Under the pieces are notes generated by a model that saw nothing but the letters and a program-made list of their open reading frames with translations, was not told the DNA's origin and searched no databases. A stretch of DNA of 64,000 nucleotides from Leptospira harrisiae (GTDB taxonomy: Bacteria > Spirochaetota > Leptospiria > Leptospirales > Leptospiraceae): NCBI RefSeq assembly GCF_002811945.1, contig NZ_NPDX01000001.1, forward strand, positions 1,186,501-1,250,500, given 5' to 3'. Shown here one piece after another: positions 9,214 through 17,662 of the stretch (positions are counted from its first letter, which is position 1; the number at the start of each line of letters is the position of its first letter). The position numbers and the translations under genes were made by a program.

Positions 9214-10170
9214 ATGAAAATCAAGTTTTGGGGTGTCCGCGGTTCCATTGGTTCACCCATTCGGCCTGAAAGTGTTAAACATAAAATTGAAAAAATTCTT
9301 TCTTTGGCAAGTCCTACCGACATTCAAAACGAACAGAGTATCCTTAGTTTCCTAAATTCTTTAAGTTTTTCATCTTCATCAACTTACGGCGGTAATACGA
9401 CTTGTGTTGAAATTCGAGATAAAGATGGAAACTTAATCATCATTGATGGGGGAACCGGACTTCGGGAACTAGGAAATCAAATGATGTCCTCTGACTTTGG
9501 AAAAGGTGTTGGCCATGCCTATTGGATCTTAACACATACACACTGGGATCATATCCAAGGAATTCCGTTTTTTGTTCCTCTCTTTTTGCCTGGCAATCAT
9601 TTTGAATTTATTTCCTGTATGAATGATGTTGAAAAAAGATTGGAACACCAATTTGTATTTACGCATTTTCCTGTTTCCTTTGATCACTACGCAGCCAATA
9701 AAACCTTTCAATTTATAGAGGAAGGAGAGATCATCTCACTTGGGCCAAACATACAGGCTTTTAGTAAGGCAGTGCGCCATCCTGGTGGAAGTTTTTCTTA
9801 TCGGTTTATGGAAGATGGAAAGGCGATCATTTTTGCATCCGATGCAGAATTCAATTTGGAAGAGATGGAGAACATCGATACCTATATTGATTATTTTAGG
9901 GATGCAGATGTCCTTGTATTTGATACCCAATACACATTCGAAGATTCCTTACAAAAAATTGACTGGGGTCATAGCTCCGCCTCAATTGCAACCGATATCG
10001 CTCTTCGTGCAAAGGTTAAAAAATTAGTCATGTTTCACCATGATCCTTCTTATGATGATGAGAAGTTGGATTTGGTGTATTTGCGGGCTCTTAAATACAA
10101 GGAGATGTTTGATCCGCACGGAAAATTAGAAATCATAATGGCTTATGAAGGTTTGGAAATAGAGGTTTAA
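9214..10170 (+). CDS. MBL-fold metallo-hydrolase (PhnP / RNase Z-like)
   Basis: Cytoplasmic metallo-beta-lactamase-fold protein. It opens with KIKFWGVRGS and carries the metal motif THTHWDHIQG, with further ligands in the regions AVRHPGG, FASDAEF and GHSSASIA, so a two-metal site is likely intact. The family includes cyclic-nucleotide and phosphonate phosphodiesterases as well as many unassigned hydrolases; the substrate cannot be told. An insertion of about 35 residues after the first strand (residues 20-60) is longer than in PhnP. The 1-bp gap to glpK suggests co-transcription. Confidence 0.82.
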   Translation: MKIKFWGVRGSIGSPIRPESVKHKIEKILSLASPTDIQNEQSILSFLNSLSFSSSSTYGGNTTCVEIRDKDGNLIIIDGGTGLRELGNQMMSSDFGKGVGHAYWILTHTHWDHIQGIPFFVPLFLPGNHFEFISCMNDVEKRLEHQFVFTHFPVSFDHYAANKTFQFIEEGEIISLGPNIQAFSKAVRHPGGSFSYRFMEDGKAIIFASDAEFNLEEMENIDTYIDYFRDADVLVFDTQYTFEDSLQKIDWGHSSASIATDIALRAKVKKLVMFHHDPSYDDEKLDLVYLRALKYKEMFDPHGKLEIIMAYEGLEIEV

Positions 10171-10171
10171 A

Positions 10172-11668
10172 ATGGCAAAAAAAAATTATATCATTGGAAT
10201 TGATGCGGGAACGACAGGAATCAGAACGTTTTGTTTTAACGACAAAGGAAAAGTTATTTCTTCAGCTTACCAAGAATTCAAACAATACTATCCTAAACCA
10301 GGTTGGGTTGAACATGATCCAGAAGAAATTTGGGTAAAAACTCAAAAACTCATTGGCCAAGCCATTAAAAACGGTAAATTAAATCCAAAGGATGCTGTTG
10401 CCATTGGAATCACCAACCAAAGGGAAACTTCTGTTGTTTGGGATAAAAAGACCGGCAAACCTGTGTACAACGCCATTGTCTGGCAATGCAGAAGGACTTC
10501 TGATATTTGTAAGGACTTAAAAAAACAAAGCTTAGATTCCAATTTTCGAAACAAAACAGGTTTAGTTTTGGATGCTTATTTTTCAGGAACAAAAATCCAA
10601 TGGATCCTCGATAACGTCAAAGGTGCTCGGGCCAAAGCTGAGAAAGGTGATTTATTATTTGGAACCATTGACACTTGGTTATTGTATAAGCTCACCGGTC
10701 ACAAAGAACACAAAACGGATCATACCAATGCCTCAAGAACACTTCTTTTTAATATCCAAACAAAAGAATGGGATGAGGAACTTTGCGAAATTTTACGAGT
10801 ACCTATGTCAATGCTCCCTAAAGCATTTAATTCAAAAAACTTATTTGGTTTCACATCTAATGTTAAATCTCTTCCTGATGGAATTCCAATTTCTTCTCTT
10901 GTGGGTGACCAACAAGGAGCTCTCTTTGGTCAATTGTGTACAGAACCTGGGGAAGCTAAAAACACTTATGGCACTGGATGTTTTTTACTCTTCAACGTGG
11001 GAGATGAATTTAGAATTTCAAACCAAGGTCTCATCACAACATTGGCACTCGGTCCTGAAGGAAAAACTGTCTATTGTTTAGAAGGTTCTGTATTTATTGG
11101 TGGTGCCGTAGTCCAGTTTCTCCGCGACAATTTAGAATTTTTTGAATACTCAAAAGATTCTGAAAAATTGGTGAAAGCCATTAAAACAAAAGATGATTTG
11201 GTTTTTGTTCCTGCCTTTGCTGGACTTGGTGCTCCTCATTGGGACCAAGAAGCTCGTGGTGCCATCTTTGGACTCTCTAGAGACACAACACCTGCACAGA
11301 TCACAAGAGCCGCACTCAAAGCCATTGCCTTACAATCTTATGAGCTCGCCAATGCGATGGAAAAAGAAACGGGAAAACCTTTGAAGTTCTTACGTGTGGA
11401 TGGGGGAGCTACTTCCAATGCTTGGCTTATGCAATTCCAAGCAGACATTCTCGGAACTAAAGTCATTCGTCCCCAAAATGTCGACACAACAGTTCTTGGC
11501 GCTGCTTACCTAGCTGGACTCGAACGAGGATTTTTTAAATCGGTCGCAAGCCTTCGTAAAGAAGAAACAAAAACCACTCAGTTTCTGCCTAAGATGAAAG
11601 AGTCTGAAAGAAAAGAAGAAATCGATAAATGGAATTGGGCGATCGCTCGGGTAAAAACAGGAAATTAA
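10172..11668 (+). CDS. glpK: Glycerol kinase
   Basis: FGGY-family kinase making sn-glycerol-3-phosphate from glycerol and ATP. The GIDAGTTGIR phosphate loop at the N-terminus, the substrate region ITNQRETSVVWD, the family block SLVGDQQGALFGQ, and the adenine site FLRVDGGATSN are all present. Length 498 is standard. No glpF or glpD lies beside it; the neighbour is an MBL hydrolase 1 bp upstream. A stem-loop follows about 20 bp after the stop, in the convergent gap. Confidence 0.96.
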   Translation: MAKKNYIIGIDAGTTGIRTFCFNDKGKVISSAYQEFKQYYPKPGWVEHDPEEIWVKTQKLIGQAIKNGKLNPKDAVAIGITNQRETSVVWDKKTGKPVYNAIVWQCRRTSDICKDLKKQSLDSNFRNKTGLVLDAYFSGTKIQWILDNVKGARAKAEKGDLLFGTIDTWLLYKLTGHKEHKTDHTNASRTLLFNIQTKEWDEELCEILRVPMSMLPKAFNSKNLFGFTSNVKSLPDGIPISSLVGDQQGALFGQLCTEPGEAKNTYGTGCFLLFNVGDEFRISNQGLITTLALGPEGKTVYCLEGSVFIGGAVVQFLRDNLEFFEYSKDSEKLVKAIKTKDDLVFVPAFAGLGAPHWDQEARGAIFGLSRDTTPAQITRAALKAIALQSYELANAMEKETGKPLKFLRVDGGATSNAWLMQFQADILGTKVIRPQNVDTTVLGAAYLAGLERGFFKSVASLRKEETKTTQFLPKMKESERKEEIDKWNWAIARVKTGN

Positions 11669-11687
11669 AAGGAGCCATTTTGTCTAA

Positions 11688-11712
11688 CTAGGTTAATCGT
11701 CAATTAACCTAG
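11688..11712 (+). terminator. Perfect 10-bp stem-loop between convergent genes, probable terminator
   Basis: CTAGGTTAAT and ATTAACCTAG pair perfectly around a 5-nt CGTCA loop, in the gap between glpK and the minus-strand membrane-protein gene. The tract after it on the plus strand (CGGTTGTTATTT) is only moderately U-rich, so termination may be weak. Confidence 0.55.
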
Positions 11713-11731
11713 CGGTTGTTATTTGGTTTGT

Positions 11732-12382
11732 TTATGTGCTGAATGATTCTTCTTTTACAAATGTAATTCCTGCGAATAGAATCCAAATCGGAAAACTCAG
11801 TTGGCAAAATAGTAATACTTCTGGTGCGAGTAACCAGGAGTAACTTGCAATCATTTGCAACCCAAATGTAAGGATTCCAAAGACCAAAATCAAACTACCG
11901 TTTTTATTCTTTTTTCGATAAAAAATACTATATAATAAAATCGCTAGAGCTAAAACGAGCGAGATCATATGCATGGTTCCCACTTGCATACTCAGAAGAA
12001 AAACAATCGTGTCCTCTGACAATGGATATACATTCACAGGATAAACCAACCTTCCTATTAATAAATCCAAGAAAACAAAGAGCGGAACCACTAGAAGGAA
12101 AAACAAACCAGACGCAAAGAGAACCATGGGTGGTTCCTCCTTTTTCCAAGGATTTCCCAAAATATAAATCACAGGAAGTGATGCGAGGACGGCAAAAATT
12201 AAGATCTCATCTGCAATTTGGAGGTAATGTTTCCAATCTAAAATCCATTTTTGTAATAAATTTGTTTCGTTAGGTGGTGGTGGTACCAGATACATTGTAA
12301 GGTAGTAACTAAGAAATAACAAACTACAAATGAAAAACGGAATCCGATTTCGATTGAGAAGGTTATTGGTTTGTTTGGACAT
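11732..12382 (-). CDS. Polytopic membrane protein of unknown function
   Basis: I do not recognise the family. The 216-residue product has about six hydrophobic segments, with short charged loops and an N-terminal positively charged tail, suggesting N-in topology. No His, Cys or acidic cluster hints at cofactor or transport function. It lies 64 bp after the FliG-like gene on the same strand, with an AT-only hairpin and T run in between, so it is probably transcribed separately. The stop faces glpK across a stem-loop. Confidence 0.7.
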   Translation of the reverse strand: MSKQTNNLLNRNRIPFFICSLLFLSYYLTMYLVPPPPNETNLLQKWILDWKHYLQIADEILIFAVLASLPVIYILGNPWKKEEPPMVLFASGLFFLLVVPLFVFLDLLIGRLVYPVNVYPLSEDTIVFLLSMQVGTMHMISLVLALAILLYSIFYRKKNKNGSLILVFGILTFGLQMIASYSWLLAPEVLLFCQLSFPIWILFAGITFVKEESFST

Positions 12383-12420
12383 GACCCCAATGAGAAACCA
12401 AACAAACAGCCGGTCTAGAG

Positions 12421-12450
12421 AAAAAGTAAAAAACTAAAATTAAATTTTAG
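12421..12450 (-). terminator. AT-only hairpin plus T run after the FliG-like gene
   Basis: Read on the minus strand, CTAAAAT-TTA-ATTTTAG forms a perfect 7-bp stem with a 3-nt loop, overlapping the stop codon, followed by TTTTTTACTTTTT. The stem is mostly A:T, so it is a moderate intrinsic terminator at best. Confidence 0.5.
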
Positions 12451-13625
12451 TAATCAAACCAAAGAAGCGAAAATTCGAATGGATTTTTCTGCTTTGTAAT
12501 TCCACCGCCTACAAGAAAAATTCCAGTAGAATAGTAGGGAATTTCAATGAGTAGGTCTGGAGGAAGTCTATGGAATTCATTTGTTTCGATTTCTTTCCGA
12601 GATAAAAAGAAATCAAATCGCAGGGCATCGATCCAGTCGCAGGTTTTGAAAAATATTTTTGTTACAGTTCTTCCATAAAATTGGAGAATATGACCATCGA
12701 CAAAGAATTGAAACTTCTTGGCATCGATAAAGGAAACTTCTTCTTTTCGTTCCTCATCCCCAGTCTCCCGGTAGGTAAAGATAGATCCTTCTTCGTAATA
12801 AATATTTCTCGCAAATCGTTTGAAGAGTTCTGTTTCAATGACAGAAACTAAATCCTCTCCCTCTGGAGGTTTCTTTATGGGTCCATCTAAAATTTGTTTC
12901 ATTTTGTTTTTCGAGAGAGAAGTTCGTACCACTTCCAAGACAGGTTTGGAAAGACTAGGAATTACGTATTTGATATATCTTTCATCGTGGTCACGTAGGA
13001 TCTCTTGTAAAAAGTTTCCATGTATCAAAGGAATCATTTCGACAGTAAACATCTGTTTGTTTAAGAATTTAGCAAACTCTGGTTCAAAACGAAATAAATT
13101 GGAAACAATGGTTTCTTCTTCTTTTGGTGTTCCCGAAAAGAGAATGGATACCAAACGAAAAAGGAAGGTTTTACTTTTGGCATCAAAATATAAAGATTCA
13201 ATTTTTTCCCGCACTAAGTCTTCCGAAAGTTCTGGGTTTATGATGTCTCGTAGTGAGAGATATTTTGCTGATTGGAATTTGTCTCGTTTTCCCCTGTAAA
13301 GAGAAAAGGGAGAATTTTGTACCCCACCCATATTGGTAGTTAAGGGAAAAAATCCTGGTTTTGGTTTTGATTCGGTATCTGTAGGAACTTTCTTACTACC
13401 CATGTAAGTGGGTGTGTGGACTGGTTTGGATCCCAAGGTTTGCCTATTGTATTGTAACTCGTATAAAAACTGCGGAAAAAGAATTGGATCTGAGGTGACA
13501 GAAGGTAATTCTGGAATCTTATTTTTGGGAATCGGATAAAAAGGAAAAATGGAAGATTGGAACCGAGCCACCGAGTCGGCGTTGGCTAAAAAGAAATGGT
13601 AATTGTTTCCTTGTCTATAAATCAA
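12447..13625 (-). CDS. FliG C-domain-like protein with novel N- and C-terminal extensions
   Basis: A 392-residue protein whose middle (about residues 150-282) follows the FliG middle/C-domain pattern by eye. It has a helix ending ETIVSNLFRFEPEFAKFL, then the MF-x-x-E-M turn (NKQMFTVEMIPL), a charged helix LQEILRDHDERYIKYVI like the torque helix, SLSKPVLEVVRTSLSK in place of the NMSxRAA helix, and DGPI near the usual GPV turn. FliG is the rotor switch protein that contacts the stator. The first 150 residues and last 110 match nothing I know, and no MS-ring-binding FliG N-domain is apparent. It overlaps the upstream 81-residue gene by 4 bp. It is a distant paralogue, not the main switch protein. 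Confidence 0.55.
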   Translation of the reverse strand: MIYRQGNNYHFFLANADSVARFQSSIFPFYPIPKNKIPELPSVTSDPILFPQFLYELQYNRQTLGSKPVHTPTYMGSKKVPTDTESKPKPGFFPLTTNMGGVQNSPFSLYRGKRDKFQSAKYLSLRDIINPELSEDLVREKIESLYFDAKSKTFLFRLVSILFSGTPKEEETIVSNLFRFEPEFAKFLNKQMFTVEMIPLIHGNFLQEILRDHDERYIKYVIPSLSKPVLEVVRTSLSKNKMKQILDGPIKKPPEGEDLVSVIETELFKRFARNIYYEEGSIFTYRETGDEERKEEVSFIDAKKFQFFVDGHILQFYGRTVTKIFFKTCDWIDALRFDFFLSRKEIETNEFHRLPPDLLIEIPYYSTGIFLVGGGITKQKNPFEFSLLWFDY

Positions 13626-13867
13626 AGGGGTGGAGATTTTTTAAGTTTTTTCTGAATTCGAATCCGAAAGTGTTCCCAATTATAATCTCTTTTTAAAATT
13701 TCCAACTCATTTTCCACGCCAAAACGCATGAAGTCATAAATCTCTTCATGATCCATTCCGACGACGATGGAAAGGTCTTGGATGACTCGTAACAATCGTC
13801 TCGCATCGCGATCACTGAGAGTAAAAGTTTCTAAAAGTTTTTTTTCGAATTCCGTTAGTTGGATCAA
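13622..13867 (-). CDS. Small helical protein of unknown function
   Basis: An 81-residue, charged and probably all-helical cytoplasmic protein with no signal peptide or membrane segment; I do not recognise it. It lies 6 bp after the iron-ADH-like gene and overlaps the FliG-like gene by ATGA, so all three are likely one transcript and this product may partner the FliG-like protein. The tight spacing on both sides is the main evidence that it is real. Confidence 0.7.
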   Translation of the reverse strand: MIQLTEFEKKLLETFTLSDRDARRLLRVIQDLSIVVGMDHEEIYDFMRFGVENELEILKRDYNWEHFRIRIQKKLKKSPPL

Positions 13868-13873
13868 GGGAAC

Positions 13874-15040
13874 CTAAAACGCAGCCACGAGGATGGTTTC
13901 GATTTCATTTTTGGGAAGTTCTCTAGGAAGACAATCAAGAAATGAATAGGTAGCCGCCAAGGTAGCAATCCCAGGTAGGTCGATTTTTTTCACTTCGTAT
14001 TCGGATAACCTTTGGGGAATACGCAGTTCTAAATAAATTTTACGAATTCCTTCCACCGCTTTAATCGCTGCTTCAATTACCGAGATATTGGTGACGTCTT
14101 CATCTAGCGCCCTTGCAATCATTACATACTTTCCAGCTGATGAAGTTAAGTTGTATTCCATCACATGTGGGAGAAGGATTGACATACTTTGAAAAATATC
14201 TAAATTAGTAACGGTTGTTACGGCAAGTGACAATGCATAACAAAGTCCAAGGCTACTTGTGGATTGAGCAATTCCTGCAAGTAAACTTGCTGCATAAATG
14301 GAGTTTTTTGGCCCTAAGTTTCTTGGTTCTCGAATGGCAGGAACAATGTTTTTAGAGATAAGTTCAATGGAACGAAGTGCCGTGGATGAGGTAATCTCAT
14401 TGGCATATTTAGAAAGAATACTGTCTACCGCTGCCGATAGAATGGAGATTCCGGTTTTTGCAGTTTCAGAACTAGACATCCCAGCCCCAATTTTCGGATC
14501 AGAGACGATGAGTTCAGGAAAAGCCCATTCATGAGCAAAGTATTTTCTATTTTTGTCTTTATCATCCACGATCGAAAAAAATGGGGAACATTCATTTCCG
14601 AGTAGGGGTTTTGTCGGAACCACAATTAAAGGAAGGCCTTTTTTCTTGGGTTGTTTTTTTCCAATGAGGAGTTCTTCTGCAAATAAATCATTGGTAGCAA
14701 GAAGAGATGCCGCCTTACCTGCGTTTACTGATTCAAAAGAACCATAAGCCACCACACAATCTGCATTGGAAATTCTAAGGAAGTGAGCACAGGAATCTAA
14801 ATCTTTAAAATGAACTCGGTCAACAATATCATCGTAGATGATCACACCTTCTGCGTGTTTTTCGAGACTGGTTTTGATGATGGAAAGTTCTTCTGCGTTT
14901 TCTAGTTCTTTTTGTGTGGTGATAAGAACCACTCGAGACCCAATGTTTTTAACAAAAGATCCGAGTTTGTATCCACAATCGATTTCGAAGTGAATTTTAG
15001 GAGGAAATTGAAAATTAATCCATTCGGGGAGAACTGGCAT
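13874..15040 (-). CDS. Iron-containing alcohol dehydrogenase-like protein, probably catalytically dead
   Basis: The 388-residue length and overall pattern (NAD half, all-helical metal half, conserved SILLPHVMEYN) place it in the group III Fe-ADH superfamily. The usual GGGSxxDxAK nucleotide loop has become YGSFESVNAGK. Of the four metal ligands only the Asp (in SAAVDSILSKY) is kept. The His four residues later is Ser, and in the segment before LLPHV the expected histidines are replaced (Tyr in GLCYAL; Ile in LDIFQS where family members have PHG). It is likely a non-catalytic or repurposed protein. It begins the tight three-gene unit with the small helical and FliG-like genes. Confidence 0.7.
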   Translation of the reverse strand: MPVLPEWINFQFPPKIHFEIDCGYKLGSFVKNIGSRVVLITTQKELENAEELSIIKTSLEKHAEGVIIYDDIVDRVHFKDLDSCAHFLRISNADCVVAYGSFESVNAGKAASLLATNDLFAEELLIGKKQPKKKGLPLIVVPTKPLLGNECSPFFSIVDDKDKNRKYFAHEWAFPELIVSDPKIGAGMSSSETAKTGISILSAAVDSILSKYANEITSSTALRSIELISKNIVPAIREPRNLGPKNSIYAASLLAGIAQSTSSLGLCYALSLAVTTVTNLDIFQSMSILLPHVMEYNLTSSAGKYVMIARALDEDVTNISVIEAAIKAVEGIRKIYLELRIPQRLSEYEVKKIDLPGIATLAATYSFLDCLPRELPKNEIETILVAAF

Positions 15041-15094
15041 ACGATCCCCTAATTATGATTCGGCGGAGTTAGAGAAATCCTCGGAGAGGACAAT

Positions 15095-15125
15095 AAAAAA
15101 GGATCCCTCACCACCCGTCCTTTTT
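15095..15125 (-). terminator. Hairpin with T tract after the FlgM-like gene
   Basis: On the minus strand AAAAAGGA, starting inside the stop codon, pairs with TCCTTTTTT across a 14-nt loop, ending in a run of six T. It would separate the FlgM-like gene from the iron-ADH-like gene. The mirrored A/T runs make it potentially bidirectional. Confidence 0.5.
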
Positions 15126-15450
15126 ACTGTTGTCCGAGGAAAGTTGACGCGATTTGGTCGGAGATTTTATCCAACATCTCTGTTGAGAGGTTGTCGTAGT
15201 CGCCGTTTTTCAATCGTTCTTTGATCGCTTTGATTTTTTCCGTACGATCTTCCTCTGGAGGGGCTTGTACGATTTGTTTTGCGATCTGTTTTACTTCTGC
15301 TTGAAGTTTTGCTTCTGAGGCAATTTTTTTGGCAGCGTCAGAGATAGAAATTGTGTCTACCGGAGCTTGTGCTTCCGTTTCTCTTGGCCCTTGTGGTTTT
15401 TTTGGTTCGTATCCGTAACCACCAACTCGTCCTACTTTGTCGACGTTCAT
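15124..15450 (-). CDS. FlgM-like anti-sigma-28 factor
   Basis: A small cytoplasmic protein of 108 residues with a glycine-rich start (RVGGYGYEP), a disordered stretch and the FlgM-type signature: VDTISISDAAKK followed about 40 residues later by EDRTEKIKAIKERLKNGDY and a C-terminal amphipathic helix. FlgM holds the flagellar sigma factor FliA inactive until the hook is finished. The match is by pattern only. It sits 21 bp after rsmI. A weak sigma-28-like sequence (TCCGATAT, minus strand 15483-15476) lies 25 bp upstream of the start, but its -35 match is poor. Confidence 0.65.
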   Translation of the reverse strand: MNVDKVGRVGGYGYEPKKPQGPRETEAQAPVDTISISDAAKKIASEAKLQAEVKQIAKQIVQAPPEEDRTEKIKAIKERLKNGDYDNLSTEMLDKISDQIASTFLGQQ

Positions 15451-15471
15451 ATATTTAGTCCTCTTCCTACA

Positions 15472-16194
15472 TCACATATCGGAGGAATCCGAAATTCCCT
15501 TAAGTGTTTTTTTTCGATGATTTAAGAGAAAAGCAAACTCTCCTTTGGCATTTGGCGGATCTTTCGCCAATTCCCTAGGATTTGCATAGTAAAGTACCTC
15601 TTCAAAGGTCTTCGTCAACTCCCTTCCCACAAGGACCTCCGTTTCCGGAAAGAGCTCTTCAAGCATAGGGTAGAGTCTTGGGAGTTTGTGAACCGATTCA
15701 TAAAAAACCACAAGACCATCGATCTCCGAGGCTCTTTCTAATTCTCGGCGTTTTTTACTCGGTTTTTCAGAGAGGAACCCTAAAAAATATGTGGGATTGA
15801 CCTGAAATCCAGAAACAGAAAGTAGAGCGGTTAGGGCGGAGGCACCTGGCACAGGAACGATCCGAATCCCTTTTTCCCGAGCGGTTCGCACCATCTGGCT
15901 TCCTGGATCCGAAACGCCCGGAGTTCCTGCATCAGAAACTAGGGCCATCGATTTTCCAGCCTTTAGTTGTTCTAGGACATTGGCATACGGAGTTTCTGAA
16001 CTGTCTTTATAAAGGGCAAGGACCGGAGTCACAATTTCTAATTTGGAAAATAGAGACCTAGTTTCTTTGGATGATTCACAGAGAACGAGGTCCACAGTTT
16101 TAAAGATTTCTAAAGCTCGAAGTGTGATGTCCCCCAGATTACCTATGGGTGTGGCCACGACATAGAGAGAACCTACTTCCCGTTTATGGGCCAA
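15472..16194 (-). CDS. rsmI: 16S rRNA (cytidine-1402-2'-O)-methyltransferase
   Basis: SAM-dependent tetrapyrrole-methylase-fold enzyme that methylates the ribose of C1402 in the P site of the small subunit. The N-terminal LYVVATPIGNLGDITLRAL block, ALVSDAGTPGVSDPG, and VPGASALTALLSVSG are unmistakable. The usual CEDTR motif appears as CESSKETR, a small change. The product is 240 residues, somewhat short because the C-terminal extension seen in many RsmI proteins is reduced. Its start overlaps the end of the upstream lipoprotein gene by 11 bp, so they should be co-transcribed. Confidence 0.94.
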   Translation of the reverse strand: MAHKREVGSLYVVATPIGNLGDITLRALEIFKTVDLVLCESSKETRSLFSKLEIVTPVLALYKDSSETPYANVLEQLKAGKSMALVSDAGTPGVSDPGSQMVRTAREKGIRIVPVPGASALTALLSVSGFQVNPTYFLGFLSEKPSKKRRELERASEIDGLVVFYESVHKLPRLYPMLEELFPETEVLVGRELTKTFEEVLYYANPRELAKDPPNAKGEFAFLLNHRKKTLKGISDSSDM

Positions 16195-16924
16195 CGTATT
16201 GGCATCCTGGAGGAGATTGGCCGGCTGGACAAGTACAACCTAAATCATTATTCCCTTTGGTGCAGGGGTTGCAGGCTGTTCCCAATGCGCAGGAACTTGG
16301 TGTCCCACAAGCTGGGTTGGCACAGGTAGTTGTATTACAACCAGCTCCAGTAGCACAAAGTGTTTGGATGTCATTCACTCGATTCGGAATGGCACAGGTA
16401 CTCACAGCTGTGGAAGGGTTAGAAATCAGTCCTCCAGTGAGCATGGATCGCATTGTAAAATTGTAAATTTGGCACTTTTGAAAGAACTCTGCTCCCGGTG
16501 GAGGAACCGCAAACCGAATCCTTTTGGTCACAACCTTACTTGAAGAAGTGGAGGCCTCATAAGGAAGGTGGGGAAAACTCGGTTGGACCCCATCTTCTAG
16601 CCATTCCCCTTGGATGGTTTGGATGATTCCCGGGAAAGCTGTGGTTACGTAGAGATTGTAACCCAAAAATTGTGGCTCTCTGTTCGTTACAAAATAACGC
16701 AAGATGTACTCCGGCCTTGGGTCCGCTGAATAATTGAAAAAATCTGTTTGGTAGTCGTTAGTAATATTGCTATTTACCGCCACAACCGAAAGAATCTGTG
16801 GCACATTGGGAGGAACCAAAAACACAAATGGGGCCACGGGCGTATCTGTATTGATCCCGCAGTGAAAAAAAGAGAGAAAAGATATGCAGACTAAGTAAAT
16901 TGGATGTAAAGAGGGAAAACGCAT
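16184..16924 (-). CDS. Putative lipoprotein with Cys-rich C-terminus
   Basis: A 246-residue exported protein of no family I can name with certainty. The signal peptide ends SFLSFFHC (lipid Cys about residue 22), a loose spirochaetal lipobox. The middle is beta-rich with a threonine/serine segment. The last 60 residues contain ten cysteines in short spacings (for example CNTTTC, CNPC, CTC), suggesting disulfide knots at the cell surface. The end overlaps rsmI by 11 bp. It is divergent from the next plus-strand gene with 42 bp between starts. Confidence 0.72.
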   Translation of the reverse strand: MRFPSLHPIYLVCISFLSFFHCGINTDTPVAPFVFLVPPNVPQILSVVAVNSNITNDYQTDFFNYSADPRPEYILRYFVTNREPQFLGYNLYVTTAFPGIIQTIQGEWLEDGVQPSFPHLPYEASTSSSKVVTKRIRFAVPPPGAEFFQKCQIYNFTMRSMLTGGLISNPSTAVSTCAIPNRVNDIQTLCATGAGCNTTTCANPACGTPSSCALGTACNPCTKGNNDLGCTCPAGQSPPGCQYVGP

Positions 16925-16966
16925 TCAGTTTCTCGTTTCCCTTCCAAGTTTTCAGGAATTCAATCT

Positions 16967-17662
16967 ATGGGAATCCAAAAAAAATTACTCTTTGTCTCTA
17001 TCGCACTGATTGGGCTTTTTTTTCTCATCTTACTCGTTATGGGTGGTGAGGATGATGAAGAAGCTCGTCGTAAAAAAGAAAGAAGTTCTCAGGCCCTAGC
17101 CCTTTTTGGGGGTGGAAGTAACAACCCCAAAGGGACCAATCGATTGGGGGTACGTGGGGAAGATGCAGGTTCCATCTTTGACTCTGATTACTACAATGCT
17201 GGTGGGATGCGTTATGAGGAAGATAACAATGTAGCAGGCTCAGAGGCTGGTGAGGTTCCCATCAATCCACAAACTGGAAAACCTTATCCGCCGGAAGCAA
17301 TGCAGGCATTTGAGGAACTTCGAGAACAATTTCCAGATAACGATTTGATTCCAAAACGGACAACTGCCGAAGAGAAAAAAAAGGCGGCTGAATTTAATCA
17401 AAAATTATCACGGGCCACAAACTCTGTGTTTGGCGGAAATGCAAACTCAACAGATGTTGCATTGTATTATAACCATGTGCGAAAACAAGGTAAAGATAGA
17501 TTGGAAATTATCAACTACTTGATTGAATCCCAAGGCGGTGACGATCCGGAGATGGACAAAAAATTCCAAGAGATCTTAAAAAATATCCAATACCAAAATG
17601 AACAAGTGGAAAAGGAAGCAGCAGGAGCCTTCGAGAAGGCGGGACTTCCTCCTCCTAGTTAA
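16967..17662 (+). CDS. Single-pass membrane protein of unknown function
   Basis: A 231-residue product with an N-terminal transmembrane anchor (residues 8-26, LFVSIALIGLFFLILLVM), then an acidic/basic linker, a Gly/Asn-rich low-complexity region (about 45-90) and a helical C-terminal part ending in a proline stretch. I do not recognise a domain. The C-terminal part lies outside the cytoplasm if the signal is an uncleaved anchor. Its stop codon overlaps the nadE stop tail to tail by 3 bp at a TTAA palindrome. Confidence 0.72.
   Translation: MGIQKKLLFVSIALIGLFFLILLVMGGEDDEEARRKKERSSQALALFGGGSNNPKGTNRLGVRGEDAGSIFDSDYYNAGGMRYEEDNNVAGSEAGEVPINPQTGKPYPPEAMQAFEELREQFPDNDLIPKRTTAEEKKKAAEFNQKLSRATNSVFGGNANSTDVALYYNHVRKQGKDRLEIINYLIESQGGDDPEMDKKFQEILKNIQYQNEQVEKEAAGAFEKAGLPPPS

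Noticed and set aside
16149..16466. Plus-strand ORF opposite the rsmI start and lipoprotein end
   Set aside because: It is the antisense of two well-supported overlapping genes and shows no own features.
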